A stretch of 13,679 bases of DNA from Nanobdellati archaeon (GTDB lineage: Archaea > SpSt-1190), in contig WAMX01000050.1 in NCBI GenBank assembly GCA_015522095.1, positions 1 through 13,679 on the forward strand, in the 5' to 3' direction. Position numbers and translations under genes: made by a program. Below the pieces are notes generated by a model. It saw only the letters and a program-made list of their open reading frames with translations. It was not told the DNA's origin and made no database searches. The stretch's first letter is position 1. Every line of letters starts with the position of its first letter. This document shows, one piece after another, positions 6,212-12,516 of the stretch.

Positions 6212-7086
6212 TTTTTCGCCTCCGCATACCAGAGCACCATTGACAGTGACTGGAACCACGTGTTGATTATGTCGAAGAAGGAGCCCAGCATTATCACGAG
6301 GGCCATGTCCTTGATGAGGGATGATGTTGAGAAGAAGTAAAGCGCGGCAAGGCTGGCGAAGATTGACGCGCTCATGGTCATGGCCGTCTTCATGGCGGAT
6401 AGAGCGCGGGTCTTTGCATCGCCCTCATAGTGCTTGAAAATTTTGCTGTCGAAGAGCACCTCGCTATCCACGCTCCAGCCCATGAGCATCAGCAGGGCGC
6501 CAATCGTGTGGGGTGCCAGCTTCACGCCAAAAAGGGTCATGTATGCCGCAGCCTCAAACACATTGAGCGCACCCGAGAGGATGACGGTTATGGCCACTAT
6601 TGGCTGGCGGAAGATCAGGGCGAGTATGGCGCCCATGAGAAGGAACGCGAGGACCACGGCGAGCTTGGCCCCCTGCATAAAGCTCTCACCCATTGCGGGG
6701 CCGACGGAGCGCACATCCCTGTCCTTCCCGGGGAACACCTCATCAACAAGGGACAGGAGCTCGTCCTTGCTGAAGTCCGGGCCCGCCTCGATATTCACGG
6801 CTATCAGCTCGCCCGAGGATATGGAGCGTATCTCCTTGAACACGAGCCCCCTTGACTCAAAAAAGTCCCGGGCGCTGCCGGCGTCCTGCGTGTACACCGT
6901 TACAACCGTGCCCCCGCTGAGGTCAATGTCCTTTGCGAAGAACTCCCCGCGGGAGGTGTAGTTGCTGTAGAAAATGAAGATGGCGGAAAGGGCAACAATG
7001 AATGGTATGACCATAAGCTTCTTGTAGTTCTTGACATACCAGCCAGAGAACTTTTCGTACAGCACAGGTTTTTTGAAAAAAGGCAT
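6208..7086 (-). CDS. secF: protein-export membrane protein SecF
   Basis: A 292-residue partner of SecD with six predicted helices. TM1 lies at about residues 23-40. IDLSGGTVV at 54-62 is the conserved opening of the first periplasm-equivalent domain, and VGPAMGESF at 129-137 precedes TM2. The TM4 motif GWSVDSEVLFDSK at 203-215 contains the conserved aspartate D207. The C-terminal helices run to residue 288. It is the first gene of the secFD operon and overlaps secD by four bases. The ATG at 7086 has no clear Shine-Dalgarno site. A possible TATA element lies about 35 nt upstream (near 7121), which would imply a leader of about ten bases. The gene is divergent from the membrane protein/recJ/prenyl synthase operon. 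SecD and SecF presumably assist the signal-peptide protein encoded nearby. Confidence 0.93.
   Translation of the reverse strand: MPFFKKPVLYEKFSGWYVKNYKKLMVIPFIVALSAIFIFYSNYTSRGEFFAKDIDLSGGTVVTVYTQDAGSARDFFESRGLVFKEIRSISSGELIAVNIEAGPDFSKDELLSLVDEVFPGKDRDVRSVGPAMGESFMQGAKLAVVLAFLLMGAILALIFRQPIVAITVILSGALNVFEAAAYMTLFGVKLAPHTIGALLMLMGWSVDSEVLFDSKIFKHYEGDAKTRALSAMKTAMTMSASIFASLAALYFFSTSSLIKDMALVIMLGSFFDIINTWFQSLSMVLWYAEAKK
6219..6223 (-). promoter_or_regulatory. Shine-Dalgarno site of secD
   Basis: GGAGG on the minus strand lies inside the end of secF, seven bases before the ATG at 6211. Together with the ATGA overlap it decides the secD start. Confidence 0.8.
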
Positions 7087-7154
7087 TAAAAGTAATTCGT
7101 TATCACTACAAGGTGATTAGTATAGGATATTTACGCCCGCAGGGAGGATATACT
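7087..7154. promoter_or_regulatory. divergent secF / membrane-protein promoter region
   Basis: This 68-base A/T-rich gap separates the ATG at 7086 (-) from the ATG at 7155 (+). TTAGTATA near 7117-7124 sits close to the midpoint and could serve both directions with short leaders. ATCAC (7102-7106) and GTGAT (7113-7117) form a small inverted repeat. GGAGG at 7143-7147 is the ribosome site of the plus-strand gene, seven bases before its ATG. Confidence 0.35.
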
Positions 7155-7457
7155 ATGAGCACCCTTGTGACAGTGGCAATAATCGCCGTGGGCTACTTCC
7201 TCGGCGGGTTTCTTGCATGGGGGGCGAGCAGGCTCGAAAGCAGGGAGTTCCTCGGCACGAATGTGTACAGCCTGCTTGCGGGAAGCTTCTACTTCGCCTG
7301 CCTCTTCTCCGCACCCCTTTCCGGCAATATGGCACTCTTTATAATAATGGTTGGCATTCTACTATACACGCTCTATGGTGGGTTTGCAGCCCGGAAGCTT
7401 GAGCCGAAGAAACCTGAAGACAAGGTGGTTTCAAAGTGGTATCCTGGTTACCCCTGA
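7155..7457 (+). CDS. small membrane protein upstream of recJ
   Basis: A 100-residue protein of unknown function with three hydrophobic helices, about residues 3-22, 37-56 and 58-77. The final 20 residues are charged and proline-rich. The ATG at 7155 is chosen over an in-frame GTG at 7113 because GGAGG stands seven bases upstream, and the extra 14 residues from the GTG would precede a natural membrane-protein start. It is the first gene of an operon. Its last 22 bases overlap the GTG start of the RecJ-like gene, and a ribosome site for that gene lies inside it. Such overlap suggests translational coupling, but the sequence gives no mechanistic link between this membrane protein and a nuclease or lipid enzyme. 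Confidence 0.75.
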   Translation: MSTLVTVAIIAVGYFLGGFLAWGASRLESREFLGTNVYSLLAGSFYFACLFSAPLSGNMALFIIMVGILLYTLYGGFAARKLEPKKPEDKVVSKWYPGYP

Positions 7458-8725
7458 AGAAAGTTGCAAGGAGGATAAGTGAGCTTGAGGAGCCGGTTGT
7501 TGTATGTCACATAGATGCGGATGGGCTGACAAGCGGGGGGATAATGTACAGGACACTCCAGCTCATGGGCAAGGACGCGGAGATTATCCCCATAAGGCAG
7601 CTGGACGAGAACAATTACGGGCGCATACCGTGGGACCGGGAGCTCATATTCACCGACCTTGGCTCGGGGCAGCTTGAGTGGACGAGGGAGCACGTGATAA
7701 TCGATCACCACCAGCCCGGAGGGGACGCTCCATACCAGTTCAACCCGCACACAATTGGAATAAATGGCCGCGAAACGAGTTCCTCGGCGCTGGCATACCT
7801 CGTCTCCCGGAAGCTCGTGGGGGACACAAAGCTGGTAGGTCCGGCGGTGGTGGGAATGGTGGGGGACCGTGCCACGCCCCTGAAGGGCGTGTTCAGGGAG
7901 TTCCTGAAGACCCCGTGGGTAAAGGAGGTGCAGGGGCTGAAGTACTTTGGCAGGGAAACAAGGTCGCTGCCAATAATGCTGAAGTACATGAGCGATCCCT
8001 TCGTGCCCGGGTTGAGCGGGGAGCTCGGAGCCTGCTTCAGGTTCATAAGAGAGCTCGGGCTCGATGAGCACAAAACATTCCACCAGCTTGGCGAAGATGA
8101 GCAGAAGAAGCTCACAGATGCCCTCGTGAAGTATGCCTCGACCAAGGGCGTGCCCGTCCACAAAATGATAGGCAGGTACTACCTGCTGCCGTACATGCCC
8201 GAGGGGACGGAGATGCGTGATGCAAGCGAGTTTTCAACCCTGCTCAACGCGTGCGGAAGGCACGACCGCCCGGAGATAGGAATAGGGCTCGTGACGGGGC
8301 AGGATGTGTATGATGAGGCAAAGAAACTGCTGGCCAAGCACCGCCGCCTGCTGAGCAGGGGGATAGAGGAGCTTCAGGTCAAGGGGACGGAGAAGTTCAG
8401 GAATTTCCACCTCTTTGTGAGCGACACCGTGAAGCCAACGCTGGTGGGGATAGTTGCGGGAATTGCAATATCCAGCCACATGGTGGATCACAGCCAGCCC
8501 ATAATAGCGCTCAGCCGGGAAAACGGGGGGTGGAAGGTGAGCGGGCGGGCAACCCTTGAGCTCGTGGAGAGGGGGATAAATGTGGGGCTTGCCATGAGGG
8601 CGGCCTCGGACGGGATTGGCATGGGAGGGGGGCACGATGTGGCTGCAGGCGCCTTTGTGCCTGACGAGCAGATTGACCTCTTCCTGGAACGGCTTGACAG
8701 GGAGCTTGGAAAGCAGGTGGCATGA
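7436..8725 (+). CDS. recJ: RecJ-like DHH/DHHA1 family exonuclease
   Basis: A 429-residue DHH-superfamily phosphoesterase of the archaeal RecJ/GAN type, which degrades single-stranded DNA or RNA in repair, replication (with GINS) or RNA turnover. All motifs are present: CHIDADG at 24-30 (D27, D29), FTDLGSG near 72-78 (D74), the DHH triad at 90-92, and GMVGDR at 140-145 (D144). The DHHA1 substrate-binding loop GGGHDVAAG lies at 397-405. Intact metal ligands suggest an active enzyme, so it is not a Cdc45-like pseudonuclease. GTG 7436 is taken as the start because GGTGG stands seven bases upstream (7424-7428) and there is no in-frame ATG before the conserved part. The gene overlaps its downstream neighbour by four bases (ATGA). 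Archaea often have several RecJ paralogues, so the exact substrate is open. Confidence 0.9.
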   Translation: MVSWLPLKKVARRISELEEPVVVCHIDADGLTSGGIMYRTLQLMGKDAEIIPIRQLDENNYGRIPWDRELIFTDLGSGQLEWTREHVIIDHHQPGGDAPYQFNPHTIGINGRETSSSALAYLVSRKLVGDTKLVGPAVVGMVGDRATPLKGVFREFLKTPWVKEVQGLKYFGRETRSLPIMLKYMSDPFVPGLSGELGACFRFIRELGLDEHKTFHQLGEDEQKKLTDALVKYASTKGVPVHKMIGRYYLLPYMPEGTEMRDASEFSTLLNACGRHDRPEIGIGLVTGQDVYDEAKKLLAKHRRLLSRGIEELQVKGTEKFRNFHLFVSDTVKPTLVGIVAGIAISSHMVDHSQPIIALSRENGGWKVSGRATLELVERGINVGLAMRAASDGIGMGGGHDVAAGAFVPDEQIDLFLERLDRELGKQVA

Positions 8726-9624
8726 TGCTGGAGGAGTATTTGCGCAGGTGGAAGCCCCTCATTGACAGGAAGATATTCGACTCGCTTGGCAGCGGGGCGC
8801 TGTGGGAGAGGGCAGGGGAATATCCGGCCCGCGGTGGGAAGAGGCTCCGCCCCGTGATGGTCCTGCTCGGGGCAAGGGAAGAAGGCAGCGAGGAGGGGGC
8901 GCTCGGGCTCGCGGCAGCCGTGGAGCTTGTGCACAATTTCACGCTGATCCACGATGACATTGAGGACAGCTCGCGCCTGAGGAGGGGAAAGCCCTGCCTG
9001 CACATCGAGCACGGCGTGCCCCTCGCCATAAATGCGGGAGACGCCCTGTTTGCAAGCGCCTTCCGCCTTGCCGCGCCGTATGGGAAGGAGGTCGTGGAAT
9101 TCCTCGCGCGCACGGTGGAGAGGGTCGCGGAGGGCCAGGACATGGACCTGCGGTGGGTGAGGGAGGATTACTGGCCCGATGAGAAGGAGTATTTTGAGAT
9201 GGTGGAGAAGAAAACCGGCGAGCTAATGGGCGCGAGCCTCTATCTCGGGGCACTGTCAAAGGGCGTGGAGAGGCGGGACCTCTACGAGTTTGGGAAGAGG
9301 CTGGGAGTTGCATTCCAGCTGAGGGACGATTTGCTGAACCTGGTGGGCGATGAAGGGAAGATGGGGAAGGACTGGGGGAGTGACATCACGGAGGGAAAGA
9401 GGACATTGATGGCGATAAAGTCGCTGAGCCCGGAGCTCAGGGGCCTGATGGGCACGGGCAGGAAGGAAGGGATACGGAGGGCAATAGAGCTTATGGAGCA
9501 GGGGATAGAGTATGCGGAGAGGGCTGCCAGAAAGCTCGTGGACATCCCCGTCAGCGCCAGGGACCCCACGGTCAGGGCAGTGCTCGAGGAGCTGAAGGGG
9601 CTTGTTGTGGAGAGGGAGAAGTAG
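8722..9624 (+). CDS. idsA: geranylgeranyl diphosphate synthase
   Basis: A 300-residue trans-prenyltransferase that condenses isopentenyl diphosphate with allylic diphosphates. The C20 product feeds archaeal ether lipids. Motifs in order are GGKRLRP at 38-44, the first aspartate-rich motif DDIED at 78-82, GQDMDL at 138-143, KTGEL at 164-168, FQLRDDLLN at 198-206 and GSDITEGKRT at 219-228. Phe73, five residues before the first aspartate motif, is in the sequence context (HNFTLIHDD) known from archaeal GGPP synthases such as Sulfolobus, so C20 is the likely product. The second aspartate motif reads DDxxN, a variant also seen in type III GGPP synthases. Two adjacent ATGs (8722, 8725) are possible starts. 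The first overlaps the recJ stop, and the second has better spacing from AGGTGG at 8715-8720. Confidence 0.92.
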   Translation: MMLEEYLRRWKPLIDRKIFDSLGSGALWERAGEYPARGGKRLRPVMVLLGAREEGSEEGALGLAAAVELVHNFTLIHDDIEDSSRLRRGKPCLHIEHGVPLAINAGDALFASAFRLAAPYGKEVVEFLARTVERVAEGQDMDLRWVREDYWPDEKEYFEMVEKKTGELMGASLYLGALSKGVERRDLYEFGKRLGVAFQLRDDLLNLVGDEGKMGKDWGSDITEGKRTLMAIKSLSPELRGLMGTGRKEGIRRAIELMEQGIEYAERAARKLVDIPVSARDPTVRAVLEELKGLVVEREK

Positions 9625-9739
9625 TCGCGTTATGGTGGGGTGCTGGTGGTAGGCCCGCTTCTCACAACCAATCCTCGTTATCGCCCTTACTCGCTTCGCT
9701 CGTGCGGGCTCACCTCGGATTCGTTGACGGAAGGGAAAA
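9625..9739. other. non-coding gap between the prenyl synthase gene and rnpB, with a repeat of the rnpB 3' end
   Basis: There is no protein gene here. The gap holds one copy of a 25-base repeat (9638-9662) matching the rnpB 3' end. About 77 bases follow, with paired segments that could fold on either strand: AATCC (9670-9674) with GGATT (9717-9721), and GCCC (9683-9686) with GGGC (9706-9709). Next to rnpB, reading on the minus strand, TTTTCCCTTCC is a plausible rnpB terminator. I see no open frame, tRNA or integrase fragment. Confidence 0.6.
9638..9662 (-). repeat. second copy of the rnpB 3' end (direct repeat, distal copy)
   Basis: Compared with 9740-9764 this copy matches at 24 of 25 positions in the same orientation, 102 bases away. 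It contains the full 3' strand of helix P1 (CCACCAGC, then A, then CCC) and the GGGCCTA before it. It lacks the conserved ACAGAA that precedes the proximal copy (here GTGAGAA), so it is not the functional CR-V. Confidence 0.85.
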
Positions 9740-9764
9740 GGGTGCTGGTGGTAGGCCCCCTTCT
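9740..9764 (-). repeat. 3' end of rnpB (direct repeat, proximal copy)
   Basis: This is the proximal member of the 25-base direct repeat. It closes the RNase P RNA fold: the 3' strand of P1 pairs with the gene's 5' end at 9983-9994, and the ACAGAAGG region at 9759-9766 supplies the conserved CR-V bases. Confidence 0.85.
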
Positions 9765-9994
9765 GTTCCCTCCCCGCAGGCGGACGGAGGGGGCGGCATC
9801 CATCTGAGCCCATAAGGTTGCACCCCATCGGCGGGCAGGGACCGTTTCACCCCTTGCCGCTTCGCAGCTCGCCTTCGCTCACAGCTCCACGGGTCGGGTA
9901 CCGTTTCTGTTTCCCTGCCGCTCTCTCTCGAGAGCCGCGACCTCAGGTGGGGGGACCTTCCTCCCTTCCGGGAAAGCCGCCTCCACCAGCTCCC
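9740..9994 (-). ncRNA. rnpB: RNase P RNA, archaeal
   Basis: The catalytic RNA that removes 5' leaders from pre-tRNA, about 255 nt. Read on the minus strand, the conserved elements appear in order. GGAAGGGAGGAAGGTCCCC at 9951-9969 corresponds to CR-I. An AACAGAAACGGTACC stretch lies near 9898-9912. GGTGAAACGGTCCCT at 9837-9851 is the highly conserved core, and ACAGAAGG at 9759-9766 is CR-V. The ends pair to close helix P1: GGGAGCTGGTGG (9983-9994) with CCACCAGCACCC (9740-9751), eleven pairs with one A-A mismatch. A TATA-like box is centred 24.5 nt upstream of the predicted 5' end, and T-rich DNA follows the 3' end. The gene is convergent with the prenyl synthase gene and divergent from the MFS gene. 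The 3' boundary is ambiguous because its last 25 bases recur 102 nt downstream. Confidence 0.9.
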
Positions 9995-10013
9995 AGAAAG
10001 ATGTGTCAGAAAG

Positions 10014-10023
10014 CATTTTTATC
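10014..10023. promoter_or_regulatory. shared TATA-like box of rnpB and the MFS gene
   Basis: The box reads CATTTTTATC on the plus strand and GATAAAAATG on the minus strand. Its centre (10018.5) is 24.5 nt from the predicted rnpB 5' end (9994) and 24.5 nt from an in-frame GTG at 10043 of the MFS gene. It is the only A/T element in an otherwise GC-rich region. Confidence 0.55.
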
Positions 10024-10033
10024 ATTTTTGCAC

Positions 10034-11176
10034 ATGGGTAATGTGGTTTCAGTTCACGGCCTGACACACAGGGGCGCCCTGGCGGACTACTTTGCCCACA
10101 GGACGCTCCTCACACTCGGGGAGAGCCTCATAGGGGTCTTTATCCCCATATACCTCCTGAAGTCCGGCTTCACGCTCAACCAAGTCCTGCTGTTCTACGC
10201 GGTGAACAGCGCGGTCGCCGTTCCCGGCATCGCCCTGGCGGTGTGGCTCTCCCACAGGCTCGCCCCAAACAGCCTGCTCTTCGCAAGCCCGCTGTCGTAT
10301 GCAGTGCTCATAGCGGCATTCGAGGCAGGGGTGGGGTTCCCCCTGCTGGTGGTGGCGTCCGCAGTGGCGGGAGTCCTTTCCGAGCTTTACTGGGTGATAT
10401 ACAACATAGACCTCTTTGAGAGCCTCGATTCCGGCTCGGAGGGGAGGGAGCTGAGCCTCCTTGACCTCCTGCAGCAGGTCGTGGCATCCGCCGCGCCCTA
10501 CCTCGGCGGGGCGCTCATAGTCCTTGTCGGGTACGGGAACCTCTTCTACATCGCGATAGGGATAATGGCGGCAAGCGTCATCCCCACCCTTTTCATCCGG
10601 CCGCAGAAGGACGGATGGAGGTTCCGCTTCAGGATCAGCGACTTCAAGAAGTACTCCACCATCCTGCCGGCAATGCTCGTCCCCACCGTGCCCGTGACAA
10701 TAAGCGCCATGATACTCTGGCCCGTATTCGTCCAGGGAATAACCTCAAGCGAGTCAAGCACGGGCTTCATAATCACCGTGACGGGTGTGTCCACCCTCCT
10801 CACGACGGTTGCCCTCAGGAAGTTCATAGACAGCAGGAACAGGGCACTGCTTGCCGTGTCGTCGCTCGTTTACGGGGCGATATGGCTGGTCCGTGCAGTC
10901 CCCACGGACATTGCACACATAATCATCATGAGCGTGCTCATAGGCATCTCGGGGAAGGCCTTCTTCCTCAACTCATTCTCCGCCGTTTCAAAATACGCCA
11001 AGAAGGGGAAGACCTTCGACTTTGTGGTGTTCAGGGAGGTTGCAATAAACGGGACGCGGGCGGTGGCGTACCTCGCGCTGATGGCGGTGCCCGACGGGCT
11101 GAAGATACCGCTGAGCTTCGCCCTCACAGGGCTCATGGTCCTCGCGATGGGCGTCCACACCCTTGAAAGGTTTTAG
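10034..11176 (+). CDS. MFS-type membrane transporter
   Basis: A polytopic membrane protein of about 380 residues with 11-12 hydrophobic helices in two halves. The halves are split by a charged cytoplasmic stretch near residues 200-212 (RPQKDGWRFRFRISDFKK), the layout of the major facilitator superfamily. An MFS-like GVFIPIYLLKSGF opens helix 1, and VALRKFIDSRNR follows helix 8 where MFS basic loops lie. The substrate cannot be inferred. The frame stays open upstream to 9818, but that part is antisense to rnpB and is rejected as coding. ATG 10034 is annotated. GTG 10043, nine bases inside, fits the TATA spacing of a leaderless start better and may be the true start. The stop overlaps the archaeosortase stop by four bases. 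Confidence 0.8.
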   Translation: MGNVVSVHGLTHRGALADYFAHRTLLTLGESLIGVFIPIYLLKSGFTLNQVLLFYAVNSAVAVPGIALAVWLSHRLAPNSLLFASPLSYAVLIAAFEAGVGFPLLVVASAVAGVLSELYWVIYNIDLFESLDSGSEGRELSLLDLLQQVVASAAPYLGGALIVLVGYGNLFYIAIGIMAASVIPTLFIRPQKDGWRFRFRISDFKKYSTILPAMLVPTVPVTISAMILWPVFVQGITSSESSTGFIITVTGVSTLLTTVALRKFIDSRNRALLAVSSLVYGAIWLVRAVPTDIAHIIIMSVLIGISGKAFFLNSFSAVSKYAKKGKTFDFVVFREVAINGTRAVAYLALMAVPDGLKIPLSFALTGLMVLAMGVHTLERF

Positions 11177-11700
11177 CGGCGCTTCTTCCTGCGCCTCTTC
11201 TTCCTGCGCCTTCCGGTGGAGTAGCCCACCTTGATCTTGAGGAGGCCTATGGACCAGAGCCAGACGGCAAGGATGAAGAGTATGGAGAGGTAGCGGAAGC
11301 CGGGGTGGAAGTAATCAAAGCTGTTCGGGAAGAGCACGAGGAGGTCAAGGCGGATGAGGTTGAAGAGGAGGATGAGCAGGGAGCCGTAGAAGGCTCGGAT
11401 GGCCCGCTTCTTTTTGGGCCATGAGATGAACAGCGAAAGAAACACGAACAGCTCCTTCCAGCCCGTGCAGTCCGTGATAATCTGTATAAGGGATGACTTG
11501 CGGACGAAAACCCCGTCCATCCCCACAATGACGCGGGCACCCGTGGTAAGGGCAACCATCTGGGCAGTGAGGAATATGAGCAGCTCAAAGCGCGGCCGGG
11601 TAAGCCATATGATGTAGAAGAGAAGGCCGAGGAGGAAGAGCCTCGTGGTGAATTTGACCTTGTTTCGGAACCTTCGGGGTATCTTGATTTTTAGTTTCAT
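11173..11700 (-). CDS. archaeosortase/exosortase family protein
   Basis: A 175-residue polytopic membrane transpeptidase-like protein. It is predicted to cut C-terminal sorting tails from surface proteins and anchor them to membrane lipid. The family catalytic triad is visible in the right order on membrane-helix ends: Cys78 in TDCTGWKE, Arg117 in FNLIRL, and His132 in DYFHPGFRY. Hydrophobic helices run at about 19-34, 37-53, 84-94, 103-125 and 136-155. The N-terminus is strongly basic, and residues 163-175 are almost all Arg/Lys, from a 15-base tandem repeat. I cannot assign a subtype (ArtA-E). It is the second gene of an operon with the DUF460 gene: four-base ATGA overlap, and GAGGT upstream of the ATG. 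No classic PGF- or PEF-CTERM protein is adjacent. Confidence 0.85.
   Translation of the reverse strand: MKLKIKIPRRFRNKVKFTTRLFLLGLLFYIIWLTRPRFELLIFLTAQMVALTTGARVIVGMDGVFVRKSSLIQIITDCTGWKELFVFLSLFISWPKKKRAIRAFYGSLLILLFNLIRLDLLVLFPNSFDYFHPGFRYLSILFILAVWLWSIGLLKIKVGYSTGRRRKKRRRKKRR
11182..11211 (-). repeat. 15-base perfect tandem duplication
   Basis: Two identical 15-base units (11182-11196 and 11197-11211) lie side by side at the 3' end of the archaeosortase gene. Each encodes five Arg/Lys residues. The length keeps the frame, so the duplication extends the basic cytoplasmic tail. Confidence 0.85.
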
Positions 11701-12473
11701 CTCCGGAACCTCTCCCGGTATTCCTTCAGCATTCTGAGTATCCGCTCCCTTATATTCTCTTTCTCTTCCGGCTTTGCCCTCTTAAGCGCCTCCAGCTCTC
11801 CCTCTATCCTGCTGATGCGGGAATGGGCTTCCATCAGCTCCCTCTCAAGCCGCACCCTCGCGGAGCGCTCCTGCCTGTAGTCCATGGGAAGCTCGTGCCG
11901 GACAACCCTCTGCTTGCGGCCCATAAGCTCCCTGACCCTGGCGCGCTCGGCCCGGAGGGCATCCTCGGCGAGGAGCAGCCGGCCCTCAAGGACCTTCACC
12001 CTGTTCCCGAGCTCCCTTGACCTCTTTTTCCGCTCCTTCTGCACCGTGCGCCCGGAGGAGATGGCGGCCTTTATGTTCGGTGTCCTTTCAAGGAGCAGGT
12101 TCCTCAGGAGCGCGGACTCGACCCGAAGCACCTTGTCGGCCGTGCGGCGGTGCTTCCTGTAGGCGTTCAGGGCCGCGGCAAGCGCGTCCCTCTCGTGATC
12201 ATTTGCCACGGGAAAGGGCGCTGCAAGCCGCTTCTTCTCCGCGACGGAGAGGTCCTTCTCCGGGAAGAAAGCCACCGCGCCGAAGGCCGCTGCCAGCTTT
12301 CTTACCGCTTCGAGCTCTTTTTTGTCGGAAGCCACCACTGCGGGCTCATACGACATCAATATTGACACTGCTTCCTTAAGACCGCCCCTGAAGGTTCTCA
12401 GGAGCACGAGAGAGCCCCTGAGGTCAACAACTGCCAGTGCGGCCGTCGTTCCCGGGTCAAAGCCCACAAACAC
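11697..12473 (-). CDS. DUF460 family protein, RNase H-like fold plus coiled coil
   Basis: A 258-residue archaeal protein. Residues 1-110 form the DUF460 domain, thought to adopt an RNase H/RuvC-like fold. D6 lies in the GFDPGTT strand motif, and ASDKKE (48-53), PEKDLSVAEK (71-80) and NDHERDALAAALNAY (91-105) carry further acidic residues expected in the active site. Residues about 145-255 are a highly charged predicted coiled coil rich in Arg, Glu and Leu. Many DUF460 proteins I recall are much longer, so this is a compact form. A resolvase- or nuclease-like role has been proposed from the fold; the substrate is unknown. The start is GTG 12473, since the nearby ATG (12478) is out of frame. 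The A/T box is about 22.5 nt upstream with no Shine-Dalgarno site. Confidence 0.82.
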   Translation of the reverse strand: MFVGFDPGTTAALAVVDLRGSLVLLRTFRGGLKEAVSILMSYEPAVVASDKKELEAVRKLAAAFGAVAFFPEKDLSVAEKKRLAAPFPVANDHERDALAAALNAYRKHRRTADKVLRVESALLRNLLLERTPNIKAAISSGRTVQKERKKRSRELGNRVKVLEGRLLLAEDALRAERARVRELMGRKQRVVRHELPMDYRQERSARVRLERELMEAHSRISRIEGELEALKRAKPEEKENIRERILRMLKEYRERFRR

Positions 12474-12490
12474 ACCATTAATTAGGATAT

Positions 12491-12500
12491 GTTTTTAAGT
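12491..12500. promoter_or_regulatory. shared bidirectional TATA-like box
   Basis: GTTTTTAAGT is centred at 12495.5, 22.5 nt from the GTG at 12473 (-) and 21.5 nt from the ATG at 12517 (+). Neither gene shows a Shine-Dalgarno site in the 43-base gap. Confidence 0.55.
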
Positions 12501-12516
12501 TTCTAACGGCAATAAT

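Noticed and set aside
6212..6259. Upstream in-frame start of SecD giving 16 extra residues
   Set aside because: The extension lies within secF, while ATG 6211 has a GGAGG site at the right distance and the usual ATGA overlap.
7448..8161. 237-residue minus-strand frame inside recJ
   Set aside because: The plus-strand protein carries all DHH motifs. The reverse frame is a GC-rich shadow with no family features.
9663..9739. tRNA or small C/D box RNA in the insert between the rnpB repeats
   Set aside because: The short paired segments and a GCGAAGC loop are present, but there is no T-loop sequence, no box C/D pair and no CCA-type end. I leave it as structured DNA of unknown role.
9256..9828. 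190-residue minus-strand reading frame across the prenyl synthase 3' end and rnpB
   Set aside because: It is the reverse strand of a strong coding gene and of a structured RNA. Composition is unlike a protein, and there is no plausible start signal.
9818..10033. In-frame N-terminal extension of the MFS protein (72 residues)
   Set aside because: It is Pro/Ser/Arg-rich, has no membrane-protein character, and is antisense to the RNase P RNA gene. The membrane protein begins near 10034-10043, just after the A/T box.
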